Below are positions 61,494 through 64,000 of a stretch of 64,000 nt of DNA, piece after piece (position 1 is the first letter of the stretch; every line of letters begins with the position of its first letter). Under the pieces are notes generated by a model. The model worked only from the letters and a program-made list of their open reading frames with translations. It searched no databases and was not told the origin of the DNA. Both the position numbers and the translations under genes were made by a program. Source of the stretch: Companilactobacillus mishanensis (GTDB lineage: Bacteria; Bacillota; Bacilli; Lactobacillales; Lactobacillaceae); NCBI RefSeq assembly GCF_003946505.1, contig NZ_RHON01000004.1:124001-188000 (forward strand), written 5' to 3'.

Positions 61494-62372
61494 ATGTCAG
61501 AAGTATTCACGAAGGGAACGTTAACTAATTTGAATTCTGCTTTAAACATCAACACATTTTTTAGAAATATATTCTTGAAAGTAAATTGGGAGAGTCTAGG
61601 TGAAAAGATTCTCTCAACTGTTGCACAATTATTGTTCCTGACAGTAGTTTTATTGCTGATAAATTTGATCGGTAAAAAAGTGATTCGGAGATTATTCAAA
61701 AATAATCTACAAATACGCAGAAATCCGGTTCCACAAAATAAGATGGATACTATTTATACCATCGTCTTGAACATATTTAGATATGTCTTACTATTTTTCT
61801 GGATCTACGCAATTCTGTCTGCACTTGGAGTTCCAGTTGGAACACTGATTGCCGGAGCTGGAATATTCAGTTTGGCGATCGGACTTGGTGCACAAGGATT
61901 CGTTTCCGATATGGTCAATGGATTTTTCATCCTGTTGGAACAACAGATTTCTGTCGGTGATTATATCAATGTTGATGGTATTGAGGGCACAGTCACTTAT
62001 GTCGGAATTAGAACGACACAGTTGAAATCAGCTGATGGAACGTTGAATTTTATTCCTAATAGAAATATCACCGTCGTCAGCAATAAGTCTCGTAATGATA
62101 TGAGAGCCTTGGTAGAAATACCGGTGGCGACTGACTCTCCATTTGATGAGATAGAAAAAATTATCTCAGAAGTTACTGCAGATTTAGATTTGAAAAAATT
62201 GAAAATCACGCAGAAACCTAAGATATTAGGATTTACAACCTATGATGATGGATCAATGGCTTTGCAGATTATTGCATTCACTAAACATGGCGAGCAGTTT
62301 ACGTTGGATGATATTCTATTGAAAAAATATTTGTTGGCTTTAAAAGAAGCCGGAATCACATTACCTAGATAA
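61494..62372 (+). CDS. MscS-family mechanosensitive channel
   Basis: 292 residues. Two to three N-terminal helices, the pore helix GTLIAGAGIFSLAIGLGAQGFVSDMVNGFFI with the Gly/Ala pattern of MscS TM3, then the beta domain VGDYINVDGIEGTV and FIPNRNITVVSN. Releases osmolytes on hypo-osmotic shock. The start is uncertain: ATG 61494 has no SD and sits at the predicted transcription start, so either the mRNA is leaderless or TTG 61530 (behind GAAGGGA) is used. Confidence 0.9.
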   Translation: MSEVFTKGTLTNLNSALNINTFFRNIFLKVNWESLGEKILSTVAQLLFLTVVLLLINLIGKKVIRRLFKNNLQIRRNPVPQNKMDTIYTIVLNIFRYVLLFFWIYAILSALGVPVGTLIAGAGIFSLAIGLGAQGFVSDMVNGFFILLEQQISVGDYINVDGIEGTVTYVGIRTTQLKSADGTLNFIPNRNITVVSNKSRNDMRALVEIPVATDSPFDEIEKIISEVTADLDLKKLKITQKPKILGFTTYDDGSMALQIIAFTKHGEQFTLDDILLKKYLLALKEAGITLPR

Positions 62373-62377
62373 AACAA

Positions 62378-62393
62378 AAGACCTTCCAGAATT
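62378..62393 (+). terminator. Left half of the mscS terminator, split by the IS
   Basis: AAAGACCTTCCAGA plus ATT. The complementary half (TTCTGGAGGGTCTTT) lies at 63919-63933, after the IS. Without the IS the two would form a 15-bp stem with one T.G. Confidence 0.82.
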
Positions 62394-62448
62394 TAAAGTG
62401 CCCTACAATTGTTAGACAAAAATTCTAACGATTGTAGGGTATTTTTTT

Positions 62449-62982
62449 ATGACTAAATATGATCCTATCCTCAAAGCTGAGGTAATAAATAATTATCTAC
62501 AGGGAAACCGTAATTACAACGATTTAGCCGAAAAATATAACTTGCCTGCCAGAGAAATTGGTCGCTGGATAAAAAGGTACGAGTTATCTGGAACAGATTC
62601 CCTTGTCAGACGTAAAGGTAAACGTAACTTCACAGCAGAGTTCAAGTTGAGTGTGATAGACTACTATCAAACTCACGATGAGTCTACTACAGAGGTGGCC
62701 GCCAAATATGACATCTTAGCGTCCCAGGTAAGTGCTTGGCGAATATCATTCCAACGTGATGGTATTGAATCTCTGCAGCCTCATCAAAAAGGCAGGAAAT
62801 CTTTGAAGAAGAAAAGTAAGAAGCAAGTAAGCAAATTAGCGAACAAAAATGAAGTCGATCGTTTGCGAGAAGAACTAGCTCAGAAGAATCAGGAACTTTA
62901 TGACACAAAGTTGGAGCGAGATATTCTAAAAAAATCAATGACCCTGTTCGGACCTTCAAAGGGCGTCAAAAAACAGAAATAG
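62449..62982 (+). CDS. IS3-family transposase OrfA (helix-turn-helix part)
   Basis: 177 residues. Two HTH blocks (YNDLAEKYNLPAREIGRWIKR and STTEVAAKYDILASQVSAW) followed by a Lys-rich stretch and a leucine-zipper-like coil (EVDRLREELAQKNQEL). Binds the IS ends. Stops at 62982; six A at 62968-62973 read as AAA AAA allow -1 slippage into orfB, making the OrfAB transposase. Confidence 0.92.
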   Translation: MTKYDPILKAEVINNYLQGNRNYNDLAEKYNLPAREIGRWIKRYELSGTDSLVRRKGKRNFTAEFKLSVIDYYQTHDESTTEVAAKYDILASQVSAWRISFQRDGIESLQPHQKGRKSLKKKSKKQVSKLANKNEVDRLREELAQKNQELYDTKLERDILKKSMTLFGPSKGVKKQK

Positions 62983-63878
62983 TCGATCAGATCAGGGCTG
63001 ACCAAGCTGAACTTCCAAAAGTCGAAAGATATAAGATTGGTGACATACTTCGTGTCATTGATTTAAATAAGGCAACTTATCATGATGAGAGGAAACGAAT
63101 GAAGAATCATAAGGATAAGTATGTCCAACAGAAAAAGGCAATATTGGAGATAGCTAAAGAAGGTACCTTCCGTGGCAGATTAACATATGGTTACCGTAGG
63201 ATTGGCGATGCATTAGATAAACGAGGAATACATCTATGTGGAGATACCATAAGAAAATTAATGTCAGAGATGGGCATTCAAGTATCGATGTATAACAAGC
63301 ACATCAATCATCATTACTCCTCATTTAGAGGTAAAGTTGGGAAAGTTTGTATCAATGCATTGAATCAATTATTTGAAGAAACAGAACCTTACATGGTGCT
63401 TCATACAGACGTTACACAAGTTAAATTAGCCAGTAATAACTGGGCTTATATTTCAGCAATCACAGACGAAGCTAGTAAAAAAATCTTGGCATTTCAAATA
63501 AACGATAGTCCTAACAAAGAACTGATAAAAAACACATTAAGTGAACTCCTCAAAAAACTACCTGATTGGGCAAAACCAATCATTCATTCTGACCAAGGAT
63601 GGCACTATCAACTAAGTTATTACACTGAAACACTGATAGAAAACAATCTAGTTCAAAGTATGTCTAGAAAAGGAAATTGTCTAGATAACGCACCAATAGA
63701 GAGCTTCTTCCACATATACAAGACCGAATGTTTAGTAGGATTTCCACCATGCAAAAATATAGATGAACTGGAAAAGATCTCTCAGGAATACGTGAACTGG
63801 TATAACAATGTAAGAATCTCAAGAGAAACAAAAAGCATGTCCCCGGTAAATTACCGAGAACATGCTTTAGCAGCATAA
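62970..63878 (+). CDS. IS3-family transposase OrfB (DDE catalytic part)
   Basis: The -1 frame is open from the slip site; its first ATG is at 63099. DDE residues: Asp in HTDVTQV, Asp in HSDQGWHY and Glu in NAPIESFF, with the usual D-D-E spacing and GNCLDNAPIE block of the IS3 family. Expressed as OrfAB by frameshifting at 62968-62973. Looks intact. Confidence 0.92.
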   Translation, partial: KTEIVDQIRADQAELPKVERYKIGDILRVIDLNKATYHDERKRMKNHKDKYVQQKKAILEIAKEGTFRGRLTYGYRRIGDALDKRGIHLCGDTIRKLMSEMGIQVSMYNKHINHHYSSFRGKVGKVCINALNQLFEETEPYMVLHTDVTQVKLASNNWAYISAITDEASKKILAFQINDSPNKELIKNTLSELLKKLPDWAKPIIHSDQGWHYQLSYYTETLIENNLVQSMSRKGNCLDNAPIESFFHIYKTECLVGFPPCKNIDELEKISQEYVNWYNNVRISRETKSMSPVNYREHALAA

Positions 63879-63918
63879 ACAATTTAACTTTGTCTAACTT
63901 TTGTCTTGCACTTTAATT

Positions 63919-63935
63919 TTCTGGAGGGTCTTTAT
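63919..63935 (+). terminator. Right half of the split terminator
   Basis: TTCTGGAGGGTCTTT and T-rich tail. See 62378-62393. Confidence 0.8.
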
Positions 63936-63940
63936 TTTAA

Positions 63941-64000
63941 TTAAAACCAAATTGGTAACAAGAAAGCAGCAGCCACAACGGAATCATACTTAGTCGCATC
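63941..64000 (-). CDS. C-terminal end of a membrane protein (partial)
   Basis: Minus-strand frame running off the right edge, ending at TAA 63941. The visible end DATKYDSVVAAAFLLPIWF is hydrophobic and aromatic. It converges on mscS and would have shared the split terminator. Too short for a family assignment. Confidence 0.45.
   Translation of the reverse strand, partial: DATKYDSVVAAAFLLPIWF

Larger units (their letters stand above)
62394..63915 (+). mobile_element. IS3-family (IS150-group-like) insertion sequence
   Basis: 1,522 bp. Terminal inverted repeats open TAAAGTGC and close GCACTTTA, with GTTAGACAAA shared further in. Flanked by ATT at 62391-62393 and 63916-63918, a 3-bp target duplication. 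Two overlapping frames orfA and orfB, with an A6 slip site. Inserted exactly in the loop of the mscS terminator. Confidence 0.92.

Noticed and set aside
1..64000. CRISPR array or prophage
   Set aside because: No regularly spaced short repeats, cas genes, integrase or phage structural genes were found; the five structured repeats are dispersed, not arrayed.

Overview
The window reads as a low-GC Gram-positive chromosome of the family Lactobacillaceae. The evidence is AT-rich codon use, strong GGAGG-type ribosome binding sites, frequent TTG/GTG starts, an SLAP-like surface domain, LPxTG and NEAT surface proteins, a YhgE/Pip protein and an FNR-like protein (FLP) operon. Companilactobacillus or a close relative is a guess; no rRNA or other species marker is present.

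Layout. 1-10 kb: an exported surface-protein fragment with an apparent frameshift, two paralogous secreted GH3 glycosidases with permuted domain order, several small genes and a secreted alpha/beta hydrolase. 10-16.8 kb: a PEPCK-like P-loop protein, tRNA-Asn, a phosphoglycerate-mutase-family phosphatase, an NAD(P)-binding protein and a flavodoxin, a membrane 'sunset-domain' protein translationally coupled to a secreted DNA/RNA endonuclease, and a prolyl aminopeptidase-like hydrolase. 17-19.4 kb: a NEAT-domain LPxTG protein carrying a perfect 1,050-bp in-frame tandem duplication. 19.7-25.4 kb: a solitary HicB-like protein, an atypical OmpR-type regulator and the divergent pstSCAB-phoU operon behind an 11-bp-period Pho-box array. 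25.5-35 kb: an eight-gene aromatic operon on the minus strand (aroC-tkt-aroE-aroF-aroB-aroA-tyrA-aroK/chorismate mutase), preceded by a leader peptide ending in Trp-Tyr4-Phe and mutually exclusive RNA hairpins. 35.2-38.6 kb: metal P-type ATPase, HMA chaperone, Dps and FLP, with two FNR-type boxes placed identically relative to two promoters. 39-47.7 kb: a methyltransferase, a VanX-like dipeptidase, a LOG protein, Kup, and a YhgE/TetR pair with shared operators. 48-54.3 kb: a 5-oxoprolinase cluster (pxpB-pxpC-accB-accC-pxpA-NRAMP-like transporter) with a convergent birA. 54.5-64 kb: HelD, a multi-pass membrane protein, a tRNA-dihydrouridine synthase, a GalE-like epimerase, an MscS channel and an IS3-family element inserted inside the mscS terminator.

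The two most unusual things are (i) a family of about 150-170 bp structured repeats, present five times (4.5, 5.3, 38.7, 43.8 and 60.2 kb), whose stems covary between copies while the end motifs are kept, and whose hairpin-loop sequences are shared by the better-preserved copies; three copies start 13-22 bp after a stop codon in the gene's own direction; and (ii) the ribosome-mediated attenuator predicted for the aromatic operon. Both are read directly from the sequence; their activity is inference.
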